Positions 9,734 to 19,602 are shown, numbered from the stretch's first letter. The stretch: 64,000 nucleotides of DNA from Candidatus Babelota bacterium (GCA_030917815.1 JAUPTZ010000001.1:93178-157177), one strand, 5' to 3'. Numbers and translations: made by a program. The notes: generated by a model from the letters alone, not told the origin.

Positions 9734-11107
9734 CTATTCTGGCAAATCATCAAACCGGGTAATCTCACCACTAAACGTTGCGTAGCAGGTTCCAATGGGA
9801 CCGTTACGCTGTTTACCAATGATAATCTCGGTAAGATTTGGATGCTCAGCATCTGGATTATATACAACGTCACGGTAGAGAAAGAAAATCAAATCGCCAT
9901 CTTGCTCAATAGCCCCCGATTCCCGCAGGTCTGAGAGTAATGGTCGCTTATCCATACGCCCTTCAAGCGAACGTGAAAGCTGCGAGCCGGCAATAACCGG
10001 GACTTCCAGTTCTTTGGCTAGTGCCTTAAGTGCCCGCGAGATAGAGGAGATTTCTTGGGTGCGGTTTTCAAATTGGCCGCCGCCGGAGAGTAATTGAAGA
10101 TAGTCGATGATGATCATATCGAGCTCACCCTGCGCTTTAAGTTTGCGGGCCTTGCTGCGCAAATCACGGATAGTGAGCGATGGTGTATCATCAACATAGA
10201 TCTTTGTTTCGGCCAGATGGGCCGCCGTATTGGTTAATGCCACCCATTCATCAGAGGAAATGGTGGCATTTCTAATTTTTTGGTGGGCGATATGCGATTC
10301 GCTCGAAAGCATACGTAGGAGAAGCTGTTCGGCCGACATTTCAAGGGAGAAGATGCCGATTTTGCACCCTTCTTTAGCGGCCGTCACCGCCATGTTCAGC
10401 ATAAGTGCCGTTTTACCCATCGAAGGACGCGCGGCCAGAATGATTAAATCACCCTTCTGGAATCCGGAGGTCATCGAGTCAAACTTGCTAAAGCCGGTCG
10501 GAATACCGGTAACACCGTTGTGACTTATTTTGGTATTAGCAAGCCGATGGAATGTTTGCTTAAGCAGCACGTTCAGCTGCACAAAGTTTGGTTTAGCCAC
10601 CTTGTGCGCAATGCTGAAAATATTTTTTTCTGCCTTATCAAGAATTTCATCAAGGGTCGCATCGCCTTGGTCGTAACAATCTTTAATGGTCGAGGAAGCG
10701 CTGTTGATGAGCTGCCGCAAAATTGCTTTTTCTTTAATAATGCGCCCATGTTGCTCAACCAGCCCCAGCGATGGCAGGTCTTCTTGGAGTTCAAGCAAAA
10801 ATGCCATCCCCCCAACCTCTTCGAGCTGCTGACGCGCCGCCAGCGCATCTTGCACCGTAATAAGGTCAAGCTGGCGCCCCTGCCCGGCTAAATCAACCAG
10901 CACCTGATACATGAGGCGATGCGGCCGATGATAAAAATCGGCCGCCGCTAACGTATCGGTAATAAGCGTTAATGATTCATTATTGAGTAAAATCGCCGAA
11001 AGGACGGCCCGCTCCGCTTCAACCGAAGAAGGCAATGCTCGCCCAAAAAGAAGATCGGGTTGCCCCGACTCCTTGCTGGCATATTTACGCGGAGAGGTAA
11101 GTGTCAC
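9734..11107 (-). CDS. dnaB: Replicative DNA helicase DnaB
   Basis: PSSVEAERAVLSAILL, DLIILAARPSMGKTALMLNMA, MIIIDYLQLL, SLEGRMDKRPLLSDLRESGAIEQDGD. Confidence 0.95.
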   Translation of the reverse strand: MTLTSPRKYASKESGQPDLLFGRALPSSVEAERAVLSAILLNNESLTLITDTLAAADFYHRPHRLMYQVLVDLAGQGRQLDLITVQDALAARQQLEEVGGMAFLLELQEDLPSLGLVEQHGRIIKEKAILRQLINSASSTIKDCYDQGDATLDEILDKAEKNIFSIAHKVAKPNFVQLNVLLKQTFHRLANTKISHNGVTGIPTGFSKFDSMTSGFQKGDLIILAARPSMGKTALMLNMAVTAAKEGCKIGIFSLEMSAEQLLLRMLSSESHIAHQKIRNATISSDEWVALTNTAAHLAETKIYVDDTPSLTIRDLRSKARKLKAQGELDMIIIDYLQLLSGGGQFENRTQEISSISRALKALAKELEVPVIAGSQLSRSLEGRMDKRPLLSDLRESGAIEQDGDLIFFLYRDVVYNPDAEHPNLTEIIIGKQRNGPIGTCYATFSGEITRFDDLPE

Positions 11108-11113
11108 AGCAAC

Positions 11114-11566
11114 CTAACTTTCAAGTCCACCGATAACGTTTACCGTTACTTCTGGGGTTAACTTGCTTGAAAGTTTAATAGTTACTTTATGTTCACCGGT
11201 TGCACGAATTGCTTTGCCAAAAACCACTTGCTTTTTGGTTGCTACAATGTTTTTGCCTTTAAGACCGTCAATGATCTCTTCAGCCGTTACTGAGCCGTAC
11301 AATTTACCATCATCATGCACCCGTTTTTTAACGGTGATATGAGTATTTTTGATACGTTCGGCCAACATCGAAGTTTTGCTTGAAAGGATTTGCGCATCGA
11401 TTTCAGCCTTTTTTATTTTTTGTGCGAAAAACATTTCGCTGCCTTCGGCTACTTTTTGGGCCAGCTTGCGCGGAAAAAGGAAGTTTGCTGCGTACCCATC
11501 GGTTACGTTAACGATTTGGCCAGCCATGCCGACATTTTCAACATCTTTAAGAAGAAATACTTTCAT
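11114..11566 (-). CDS. rplI: 50S ribosomal protein L9
   Basis: MKVFLLKDVENVGMAGQIVNVTDGYAANFLFPRKLA. Confidence 0.93.
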   Translation of the reverse strand: MKVFLLKDVENVGMAGQIVNVTDGYAANFLFPRKLAQKVAEGSEMFFAQKIKKAEIDAQILSSKTSMLAERIKNTHITVKKRVHDDGKLYGSVTAEEIIDGLKGKNIVATKKQVVFGKAIRATGEHKVTIKLSSKLTPEVTVNVIGGLES

Positions 11567-11756
11567 GAAGAACTCCGCGTTTAAGAAAGAATTAATGGAG
11601 CGCATGGTACCAAAAAAAGGGGCGCATGTATACGCGCGCATAAGACTCCCATCGTGCCCACATAATATTGTCACAACTCTACCAATATAAAAATGTCATC
11701 CCTGCTTAAAAGCCACTTATGATTCAACGGCTTCGTGCTCAGGGCGAACCCCATTC

Positions 11757-12104
11757 GCTTCCCGCCAACGCTCCTGTGGAGCTAAGGCGCGGCGCGACGT
11801 AGCCTAGGCAAAGTCGGCACACATACGTTTTTCGCCTCCCCGATCTCGGGAAGATAAAAGCTCAAAGCCGTAACTCACTCGGTGGGGTGCCCTGCCGCCG
11901 ACGCCGAAGGCTATGGCGTTCCGTCCACTGAAGCACGCTGATGCGTAAGCGGGACTCACCTTCGCCGGGTACAGGTTAAACTACTAAGGCAATCTGCCGA
12001 AGTGAGCCAGCTCCACGCAGGAAAGCGAGAGAGGGCTGTTTGCCGACTCTGCCAAAGGCTACGTCGCGCCGCGCCTTAGCTCCGTAGGAGCGTTGGCGGG
12101 AGCG
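11757..12104. repeat. Long imperfect inverted repeat (about 63-bp arms) enclosing about 220 bp
   Basis: Arm 11757-11819 (gcttcccgccaacgctcctgtggagctaaggcgcggcgcgacgtagcc...agtcggca) matches the reverse complement of 12041-12104 with few mismatches. Confidence 0.85.
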
Positions 12105-12289
12105 ACCGCGTGGGACTGCTGGCCACGATAGGCAGCATGGCTACATGAATGCTCTGGAGAGCTCGGGGGCATTATCTAAGAATTTATGAAATAAATACTC
12201 GATTTACCATGGCCAATAGTTCGGGGGTTACCTCAAGATAATGTATAAGCTTAATGCCTATATCGTTGCGAAGTTAAGGGCAGCCCCAT

Positions 12290-13255
12290 TTATCGAATAA
12301 TGATGTTGTCATTGGCACAAAAAAGTGCGATTGCATCTACGTCAACACCTTGTTCATGGCAAGCGTTAATATCAACTACAATCTTGCGATCATTGGGTAA
12401 TGTTACAATGGGAAGCTCTAGTGGTTTTTTACCATCCACCAAGATTTTGTGCGCCATATGGAAGAGCTCTTGTCCAATTAATTCAACCTTCTGGGTAAAA
12501 GTAATTGCCGGATTTGCGTTGCCATATTCAACGGTATGGGCAACCAACATTACTTTATATTGCCTACATAACTTCGCTAGCGCAGGAATTAGATCGGTCA
12601 CAAACGTTCCTTCCGGAACAATTATAGTATCGATACCACCAATGTATTGAAGAACACCGGGCAATACATCATCCATGGTAATTGTTGGCAGCAATATCGC
12701 CTCAATGCCTTGTTGAGAAAAACGCTCTTTTAGTCTCTTTAGGCGCTCATCATGAAGCCCAAACTCAGCGTTTGGATAATGGGGAATGAGTACTCGCTTC
12801 ATTGTTGGGCGCATCATAGGAAGAAAATCGGCTAAATACGTACTAGGAATTTGTTCTCTTACAATGCCGGTAACTAAGGCCTGTGGTTGCAATGATGAAA
12901 GAATACCCATTTGCACCGGATCGGTAACCCCGCAGAAAACAAGAGGAATATTAAACTGCCCCTCGCGAACATGCTCGGCCGCTATTGCCGAATAAAGCGC
13001 TCCGATAGCAAGAACCAAGTCATACTTATCCTCTCTTATTTCTTTCATCTGCTCAATCATCACATCAACACGGGGTTCTTTGCAGAAAAACATAATTGGC
13101 CGCCAATTGAGGCCCGTTTGCTCTTCGACTTTGCGTAAGAAACCCATTACTACTTTACTATGATAAGAAAACATAGCACGGGAAAGAATTGCAATGCGCG
13201 GCCCGCGCAATTTTTCGGTTGGGACGCTAAAGCCGGTATACAATGGAGTTGCCAT
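12290..13255 (-). CDS. ABC-type substrate-binding-like protein (COG2984/PF04392-like), no obvious signal peptide
   Basis: IPLVFCGVTDPVQMGILSS..., DLVLAIGALYSAIAAEHV patterns typical of this family. Confidence 0.7.
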   Translation of the reverse strand: MATPLYTGFSVPTEKLRGPRIAILSRAMFSYHSKVVMGFLRKVEEQTGLNWRPIMFFCKEPRVDVMIEQMKEIREDKYDLVLAIGALYSAIAAEHVREGQFNIPLVFCGVTDPVQMGILSSLQPQALVTGIVREQIPSTYLADFLPMMRPTMKRVLIPHYPNAEFGLHDERLKRLKERFSQQGIEAILLPTITMDDVLPGVLQYIGGIDTIIVPEGTFVTDLIPALAKLCRQYKVMLVAHTVEYGNANPAITFTQKVELIGQELFHMAHKILVDGKKPLELPIVTLPNDRKIVVDINACHEQGVDVDAIALFCANDNIIIR

Positions 13256-14217
13256 TACTCCTCCTCACTATCAATAAGCGAATAAAAATTTCCAATGACT
13301 TCCAGATTATTTAATAAATAAAGTTTCTCGGGGCTCAGCATAAGCCCTTGACCAGCAAACGCACCAGGGTTAAAGGCCATGCGGCGGCCTTCGTTTTTTA
13401 GTAGTGTTATTTGCCCGCGATAATTAATTGCTCCGTTATTTAGTATTTGTAGGCAGCGCCTAAAGGCCTCCGCACCAACCAGGGCCGGATTGCTAATGAG
13501 ACCAAATGCAGCTCCGTTCTTTACCGCAGCCAAAGAACTTGAAAAATATGTTGTAGCGTGGGCAATACAAAGAGATAGTAGCTCTTGATGATAGTCATCA
13601 ACAATACATCCCTCAAGAGCAAGCAGCACGTCGGCGTTGCTTAATTTTTCCTTAATCATAGCAACCGGGTTTTTCAACGAGGAAAGGGCGAGCGTTTGCA
13701 CGACAACGCCACGACTCTGAAGATATTCCTTGATTAAATATGCAGCACTTGTTAGCAAGCCACCTTCGCGAAAGGGGCTATAGGGTAATAATACCGACTT
13801 AACTGATGGCTTTATCCACAACAGTGTTCGCGCGACCGTTAGATGAGATGGATGCCCAAGGCTAACTCCGGTAATAACATCGCTGCCAGCGGCAAGAAGT
13901 TGATCGATTCCTGTATCCCGCAAATTAGTTACCCCGCAAAATATAAGCGGTATATTAATTTTTCTTTCGTGGAATGCATAGGCAACAGCCTGGGTGCACA
14001 GCGTGCCAATAGTAACGACAAGGGCCGGTTGTTCATCTATAATTTCTTTGACTTTATTGCTTACCACCTCAAAATCAAGTTGTTGCGCGAAGATTATCTT
14101 TATATGTATGGAATCGGCTTGTCTAAGGGCTTTTTGTTCGTCCAAAAAACCTTCGAGTACGCGAGCGTGATAATCTTCTTTCTTGGTGAGAACAATAATG
14201 CGTAGCTTAGCTTCCAT
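13255..14217 (-). CDS. ABC-type substrate-binding-like protein, no obvious signal peptide
   Basis: Paralogous to neighbours (INIPLIFCGVTNLRDTGID); possible GTG start at 14232. Confidence 0.7.
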   Translation of the reverse strand: MEAKLRIIVLTKKEDYHARVLEGFLDEQKALRQADSIHIKIIFAQQLDFEVVSNKVKEIIDEQPALVVTIGTLCTQAVAYAFHERKINIPLIFCGVTNLRDTGIDQLLAAGSDVITGVSLGHPSHLTVARTLLWIKPSVKSVLLPYSPFREGGLLTSAAYLIKEYLQSRGVVVQTLALSSLKNPVAMIKEKLSNADVLLALEGCIVDDYHQELLSLCIAHATTYFSSSLAAVKNGAAFGLISNPALVGAEAFRRCLQILNNGAINYRGQITLLKNEGRRMAFNPGAFAGQGLMLSPEKLYLLNNLEVIGNFYSLIDSEEE

Positions 14218-14231
14218 AATAAACCCTATCA

Positions 14232-15236
14232 CTATCTTTCTGCGATTGCCTTTAGCTCTGGTGTAATGGCGAGTCCCTGTCTAGTGGCAGCATCTGCGTT
14301 AAACATTATTTTTCGCAGGTCGTGTATGAATAGCACAGAAATATCGCCGGGGCATTTGTTATTAAGGAGAATATCATAGGCAATATTAAGCGCTGCCGAG
14401 CCAATAGTGTGCGCAAAAATTCCGTACCCCAGTGCCGCCCCATCAGTAACTGCCTGTATGTCGCCGGCAAAGAGCGTTACATGATACTGATCACAAAGTT
14501 TTATTAGATTAGTAATAGCATCAGAAGTATAACATCCCTCTAGACACATGACGGTATCAACCTGGTTCATAAACCCCTTGCATTTTACCGGTATTTCGCT
14601 GAGTGCATAAAGTGGTAATTCTGTAACGACACGCCCATGCTTGCGCAGATAATCGGCAACTGCTGGGGCAGCCGTGCCAATCAATCCCCCTGACGCAGTT
14701 GGAAAATAAGGAAGCAAGATTTTCTTGGCCGACGGCTTGTAAGTAAGAAGAATTTTAGCTGAATCTTCATAATGTATGGGCGTAAGGGCAACTCCGGTTA
14801 TTGGCTCTGGCCGACGGCCTAATGTAGAAACAAGCCCCTGCTGCAGCGGCTCTCCCGGACCAGCAAAGACGATTGGCGTCTGCAGATTTCGTTTTCGAGC
14901 AGCATTGACACACAGCTGACTCAGCGTCACGCCAACGGAAATAATAAGATCCGGCTTGTAGTTAAAAGCATCTTCAACTGTTTCCTGTATCGCAAGCTTG
15001 TCGGCGCCAATGGTATACATAAACGAAACAAGGCAGCGGGGATCTTTAATCTGCGCCTCCCGTATGCCTTCAGATACATGATTAAAAAATGGCGAATCTT
15101 TGGTCAAAACCAAGATGTGTGGCTTGGGTGTCAATTGGGCATAGTGCATGCGGTGCATTAGAAAGATTCCCAAGCAGATTGTAAAGCAGCTGGCTGCCCA
15201 CATTATTTTTTCGCGTAATCGATTTTGTTTGTTCAC
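14232..15236 (-). CDS. ABC-type substrate-binding-like protein with N-terminal TM/signal
   Basis: IMWAASCFTICLGIFLMHRMH; LQTPIVFAGPGEPLQQGLVS. Confidence 0.72.
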   Translation of the reverse strand: MNKQNRLREKIMWAASCFTICLGIFLMHRMHYAQLTPKPHILVLTKDSPFFNHVSEGIREAQIKDPRCLVSFMYTIGADKLAIQETVEDAFNYKPDLIISVGVTLSQLCVNAARKRNLQTPIVFAGPGEPLQQGLVSTLGRRPEPITGVALTPIHYEDSAKILLTYKPSAKKILLPYFPTASGGLIGTAAPAVADYLRKHGRVVTELPLYALSEIPVKCKGFMNQVDTVMCLEGCYTSDAITNLIKLCDQYHVTLFAGDIQAVTDGAALGYGIFAHTIGSAALNIAYDILLNNKCPGDISVLFIHDLRKIMFNADAATRQGLAITPELKAIAER

Positions 15237-15308
15237 GACAAACTCCTTAAAGAGTGCAGCGGGATGTTGCTATCATTGCTTCCTCTATCCCACTGCGCCT
15301 TACTATGC

Positions 15309-16394
15309 TTAATAGCTTGCGTGAATCGAAAGCATATCAAGCAAGTCTTCTTTCTCCTGCGTTAAATCCCGAACTTGAGCCTTCACGCTTTTCATATTAT
15401 GTCGCATCAGCGCCGACTCTTCTACAACGGCGAAATCAAACGCATCAAGCGGTAAATGATGTTCTCTTTGGAGAGCCATTAGCTCAAGTAATGACGGCAC
15501 ATAGTCGCCTGGTACATTGCCAAACCCAATGGCAGCACCGCGAAATACCGATGAAAGTTCCGAGGCAAAAAAGATAACTTTGTACTTACTACAAAACGAA
15601 GCCAGATCGGCAGCTAATCCATAAATAGTATCATCACGCAGCGTAATGAATGCATCGTACCTATTCGCCAACACTCTCAGATCGGTATCAACATTCATAC
15701 CTTCGACCAGATATAATCGACTAGCGCGCATGCCATGCCTTTCGCACTCATCAATAAGTAGTGATGCGGCAGCGTCTTTAGTGGCAATGGCACTATCAAA
15801 GCGGCTATTTCTGCTGGACACAATCGCAACATTTTTCACGCTACGGCTTAGGCTTTTAAGGGTGCGGACTTGCTTTTTAACGCTGCTTATAGCAACGCCG
15901 CAAACGCCATTGGTGTTTGACAAAAGATTGCCACTCAAATCCATCAGGTCTAGCTTGTGTGGATCACCGGTAATACAAAAAAGCTGTGGAATAGTGGTTC
16001 TTCCACGGGCAACGCGATAGCGGGCAACCTCGGCACTGGCCGTATCGCCGATACTGACCATGAGCGGTGGTTGCTCGGCGCTTGCTGCAAAAAAAGGATG
16101 GAACATTATTTTTTCCTGAAGATCGCTGCGGGATTCGGCAATGGCCAGATAATCAAATTCGGGAGATATACCATCCTCGATCCATCCCAGGGCTTTCGTT
16201 TTAAAGTCATTGATAAAATCATGGGCCCACGCATTTTTATCTTGATTAAAGACAAAAACAATTGGGCCCTGAGCTATTTTTTTAAGATTTTGCACATCGA
16301 TTTCCCAGCGAAAGCTGTTGTGCTCGATAGAAACAAGCGTCTTGCGGGGCGCTTCGGTATTAAAGTGCAGGCGGGTTAGTGGAGCGGATTTCAT
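15309..16394 (-). CDS. Divergent substrate-binding-like protein, no signal peptide
   Basis: TTIPQLFCITGDPHKLDLMDLSG aligns in position with FCGVTDP motifs of neighbours. Confidence 0.6.
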   Translation of the reverse strand: MKSAPLTRLHFNTEAPRKTLVSIEHNSFRWEIDVQNLKKIAQGPIVFVFNQDKNAWAHDFINDFKTKALGWIEDGISPEFDYLAIAESRSDLQEKIMFHPFFAASAEQPPLMVSIGDTASAEVARYRVARGRTTIPQLFCITGDPHKLDLMDLSGNLLSNTNGVCGVAISSVKKQVRTLKSLSRSVKNVAIVSSRNSRFDSAIATKDAAASLLIDECERHGMRASRLYLVEGMNVDTDLRVLANRYDAFITLRDDTIYGLAADLASFCSKYKVIFFASELSSVFRGAAIGFGNVPGDYVPSLLELMALQREHHLPLDAFDFAVVEESALMRHNMKSVKAQVRDLTQEKEDLLDMLSIHASY

Positions 16395-16642
16395 AATAAC
16401 CACTTTCTTATTATGTGTTGTGGGGCAATCCACCGATACTATGATCGGCACTGTTTAGTACACTTGCCATTCTATGCAAAAAAAAGAGTTTGTCTACCTT
16501 GCCTCCTCGCATAGCGCCCTTATGTTCGTTAAAACCCTTGTTTTTCCTCCTCGCGCCCTCTTATAATTAATTCATGTTGAATTACTGTGCCTTAATTCAA
16601 CGGGAGAGATACGGTATTTAAAAAAATGATATTAGTTAGGAT

Positions 16643-17269
16643 ATGCATATGATAAATCGCGCTACCACTATCGCACTTCTCTGTATGAGTTTAATGACGC
16701 TTACTGCACCAACTCTTTTTGGTGATGGCCAAGCGCCTGCGGCACCTACAAATTCGGCCCCTGCCCAACCAGCGAATCCAGCGCCGACACCAGAACCGGC
16801 GCCTACCGCTAATCCAGCGCCAGCTGCTCAAGCACCCGCAACTCTTGCCAATCCGGCAGCAACCGCTGCCCCTGCGCCAGCGACCACTAATCCGTCTTCG
16901 GCAGCGGCACCGGTAAACGCCCCGGCCACTCAAGCACCAAATAGCGCTTCTGCAAAACAAGGATTTTTAGCCGCAATTGATGCGCTCATTGGGCAAAACA
17001 AGGCATTAATGCAAATCGATCCGACCGCGGCAGATGCGCAAGCAGCGACCGCTGCCTGTGTAACTGCGATTAACAGCGCAACACAAATTATTAAAGAATC
17101 AATAACTGCTGCCGGAGCGTCGCAAATAGGCGCCTCTATACAAGTAGTAGCCGCGGCAGGTAACGGATTAACCCAGGCCTTGGCGCAGCAAGCGGCCGCA
17201 AATAAGGCGGTTACTACGGCTCAAGCTAACCTTGATCAAGCAAAAACAGCATTACAAGCCATTAGCTAG
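16643..17269 (+). CDS. Secreted protein with Pro/Ala-rich segment and Ala/Gln-rich helical C-terminus
   Basis: Signal peptide then APTNSAPAQPANPAPTPEPAPTANPAPAAQAPATLANPAAT. Confidence 0.7.
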   Translation: MHMINRATTIALLCMSLMTLTAPTLFGDGQAPAAPTNSAPAQPANPAPTPEPAPTANPAPAAQAPATLANPAATAAPAPATTNPSSAAAPVNAPATQAPNSASAKQGFLAAIDALIGQNKALMQIDPTAADAQAATAACVTAINSATQIIKESITAAGASQIGASIQVVAAAGNGLTQALAQQAAANKAVTTAQANLDQAKTALQAIS

Positions 17270-17288
17270 ATCTTTACCGATTACCCAT

Positions 17289-18464
17289 CTAAAGGGCATG
17301 TCGCTCGAGTTGCGCGACATGCCCTCTTTTTTTGTTGAGCAGGCGACACTCATGCCACCCAACCCATACCACCGCTTTTTGCGCAGAGAGCGTCCAGTAG
17401 ATTCCATATCCCTGCCATAGCAATGCCACCCAATTCGGCAGCCAGTGTTCATTGGCCGCCACCAGCACACCATCTTTCGAATCATCTCTTTCGAGTGTAA
17501 ACAAATCACTACACAGTGCCGGCTGAAATGCCCCCCCTCCTCCCCGATTTGGGCAATCTCCACAAGTGAACGTATTATTTTCGAGTGAGAAAAACGCCCC
17601 AATAACTTTCTGTAGCCATCCCTGTGCCGGCAATTCAAAAAAATCTACCAGATGTTGTTTTTCGTAACGATCAATTATCAGACTCTTGTTGAGGAAAAAA
17701 AGCGTTTGTAGATCACTTTGGCTGCGCGTTTGTACGCCACCAAAAACCCACGTTACACGCTCCGGCACCACCGAGCGCCACAGCGCACATTCGGGACCCT
17801 CCTCTGGTTGCAAGCGATACGGGAACATTGATTCAGGGCTGACTACATACCCATCACCTTGCGATCCCGGCATTGAAATACTGTTAAGAGCCACATATAT
17901 TTTTTGTGTTAAAGCCCCTCGTGACTCGTCAGGAAGTGGTGGCAAGTAATAGAGCTGGATTTCTTGTGCCCCAAGTAAGCACGACACCCATGTCTTTTGC
18001 GGCACCGACGTCGAAAATAGATCACGTGACCATACCAATGCCGGCAGCAAAGGATTCATAAATAGATACCCGGACATACAGGAGATAAAAGGCAAACTTG
18101 CGCAGGTTGCCCACCACAAAAATATACCACCGGCGAATGTGCTGCGCACCCATGGTCGCACTACGGCATTATTAGCTATCCACCAAGAGGCCCGCCAGAC
18201 TACCCAAGACGCGCCAGAAACATAGAGCAACAGAAGCAGGCTGAGTGCCCATGCACCCGATAACGACGACCGGAGATGTTCATGAATAAACCATGGAATC
18301 CACCACAAGTAACCAACCCAGAGCATGGTGGCTCCCAACCAACCCTCCACCCATGATCGAGGGTAAAAGATAAGGCACCACGCCATGGCAATACCACTTA
18401 CATAACCGATCTGCAGTGGCCACCAGGCGCTACACAAAAGTAATAGTATGCCCACTAAAAACAT
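17289..18464 (-). CDS. Divergent apolipoprotein N-acyltransferase-like membrane protein
   Basis: N-terminal TM bundle; SPESMFP, DRYEKQHLVDFFELP, PALCSDLF in the order of Lnt Glu-Lys-Cys catalytic motifs. Confidence 0.55.
   Translation of the reverse strand: MFLVGILLLLCSAWWPLQIGYVSGIAMAWCLIFYPRSWVEGWLGATMLWVGYLWWIPWFIHEHLRSSLSGAWALSLLLLLYVSGASWVVWRASWWIANNAVVRPWVRSTFAGGIFLWWATCASLPFISCMSGYLFMNPLLPALVWSRDLFSTSVPQKTWVSCLLGAQEIQLYYLPPLPDESRGALTQKIYVALNSISMPGSQGDGYVVSPESMFPYRLQPEEGPECALWRSVVPERVTWVFGGVQTRSQSDLQTLFFLNKSLIIDRYEKQHLVDFFELPAQGWLQKVIGAFFSLENNTFTCGDCPNRGGGGAFQPALCSDLFTLERDDSKDGVLVAANEHWLPNWVALLWQGYGIYWTLSAQKAVVWVGWHECRLLNKKRGHVAQLERHAL
17293..17333 (+). terminator. Rho-independent terminator
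   Basis: agggcatgtcgc-N9-gcgacatgccct, then C and 7 T. Confidence 0.85.
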
Positions 18465-18840
18465 AGGCGCCCCCCTCTTTGATCGCGCGCCATCGACACT
18501 TTTTTGCACCAACTATCGTTTGACATAAGAGGCCAGCAAAGGTGGTCTTTGCCTTCCATGCAGCCGCTACTCCACATTGTAAATTCGCATCAAAAGGAGT
18601 AGTGCACACCACACATTGTTTTTGTTTTGCCGATTGTGCCAAGAGGCTTTCGTAACCATGCGTTATCAGCCATTCTTGGTAGCGAATAGCAACGCAAAGC
18701 TGTGAGAACGATCCCCATTCAGCAATCTGGGCCCTCAGCGCAGCATTGCCCATACCAACGGTTTTTACCGATAATAACACCATGGTACAGAGTACATAGG
18801 TTGCCAGAAGCAGCGCACAGAAAATAAATCCCTCTTTCAT
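18430..18840 (-). CDS. Pilin/pseudopilin-like protein
   Basis: MKEGFIFCALLLATYVLCTMVLLSV: short basic N-terminus, G-F, hydrophobic helix. Confidence 0.45.
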   Translation of the reverse strand: MKEGFIFCALLLATYVLCTMVLLSVKTVGMGNAALRAQIAEWGSFSQLCVAIRYQEWLITHGYESLLAQSAKQKQCVVCTTPFDANLQCGVAAAWKAKTTFAGLLCQTIVGAKKCRWRAIKEGGAYVFSGHTITFV

Positions 18841-19322
18841 TCGGCCTCTTTCCTCACTAACGAATCTATATGCAGGTGCCACGCCTCAGCCGCTGTATAA
18901 GTGACCATATACGCAGCACCCGCACGCTCGCATAAAAGTTTCTCCGGTGCCGGCGCCAAGCCGATACTGCTTTTCACTTCCTGTGCGCTGTTTGGCATAG
19001 TTACTTTTTTGCGAAATAACCGGTTTTTGCGACATTCATACGCAATGCGCCATGGCACCTCATTCCAATGGGCATCAAGAGTAGTGCCGGATGCCACAAA
19101 AGCATTAGGCCCTATTTGTGTGCATGTTACGGAGCAGCTGAGATCCTTTTGCATTACCATTAAGGCATGGTAGTGATACAGAAATGTGGCAAGCGTGTAC
19201 TGTGTGCGCCGGCACCAATTAAGTGAGGTATTGAGAGCGGCCGTAAAAAACATAACACCAAGCAGTGCAAGCGCGCCATACACCATTATCTCAAGTAGCA
19301 AAAAACCTTTACGTAGCTGCAT
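18837..19322 (-). CDS. Type IV pilin/pseudopilin-like protein
   Basis: MQLRKGFLLLEIMVYGALALLGVMFF prepilin-type signal with Glu at +5. Confidence 0.65.
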   Translation of the reverse strand: MQLRKGFLLLEIMVYGALALLGVMFFTAALNTSLNWCRRTQYTLATFLYHYHALMVMQKDLSCSVTCTQIGPNAFVASGTTLDAHWNEVPWRIAYECRKNRLFRKKVTMPNSAQEVKSSIGLAPAPEKLLCERAGAAYMVTYTAAEAWHLHIDSLVRKEAE

Positions 19323-19602
19323 ATATCGGCTGCCCCAGATGCACTATCTTTTTATAGGAGAATGGCCGCACCTTAAAGGTTTCGCGTATACTACCACAGC
19401 GATACGTGATTTCTTGTGCAGGAAGGCTGTAGCCTACACCATCATTAAGTTTTTCGGCGATGAAAAACGATGTACACATTGATGCTTGTGCCCCCGAAAG
19501 ACGATTAATTGTTTGGAGAGAGAGAATGATCATACTTGCGCACAACACCAGTGCGCTGCATGCATACCACACAAAGAATCCGCCCTGCCTTTTTTGATTC
19601 AT
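19309..19602 (-). CDS. Pilin-like protein
   Basis: MNQKRQGGFFVWYACSALVLCASMIILSLQTI; overlaps next gene. Confidence 0.45.
   Translation of the reverse strand: MNQKRQGGFFVWYACSALVLCASMIILSLQTINRLSGAQASMCTSFFIAEKLNDGVGYSLPAQEITYRCGSIRETFKVRPFSYKKIVHLGQPIYAAT

Noticed and set aside
9643-9873. ORF 9643-9873 (-) downstream of dnaB
   Set aside because: Overlaps the dnaB 3' end in another frame; no start signal or family similarity.
11680-12290. Possible rnpB, tmRNA or SRP RNA in the structured non-coding island
   Set aside because: No recognisable core motifs (e.g. GAGGAAAGTCC/ACAGAA of RNase P, tmRNA tag and TPsiC arm, SRP GNRA loop) found by eye.
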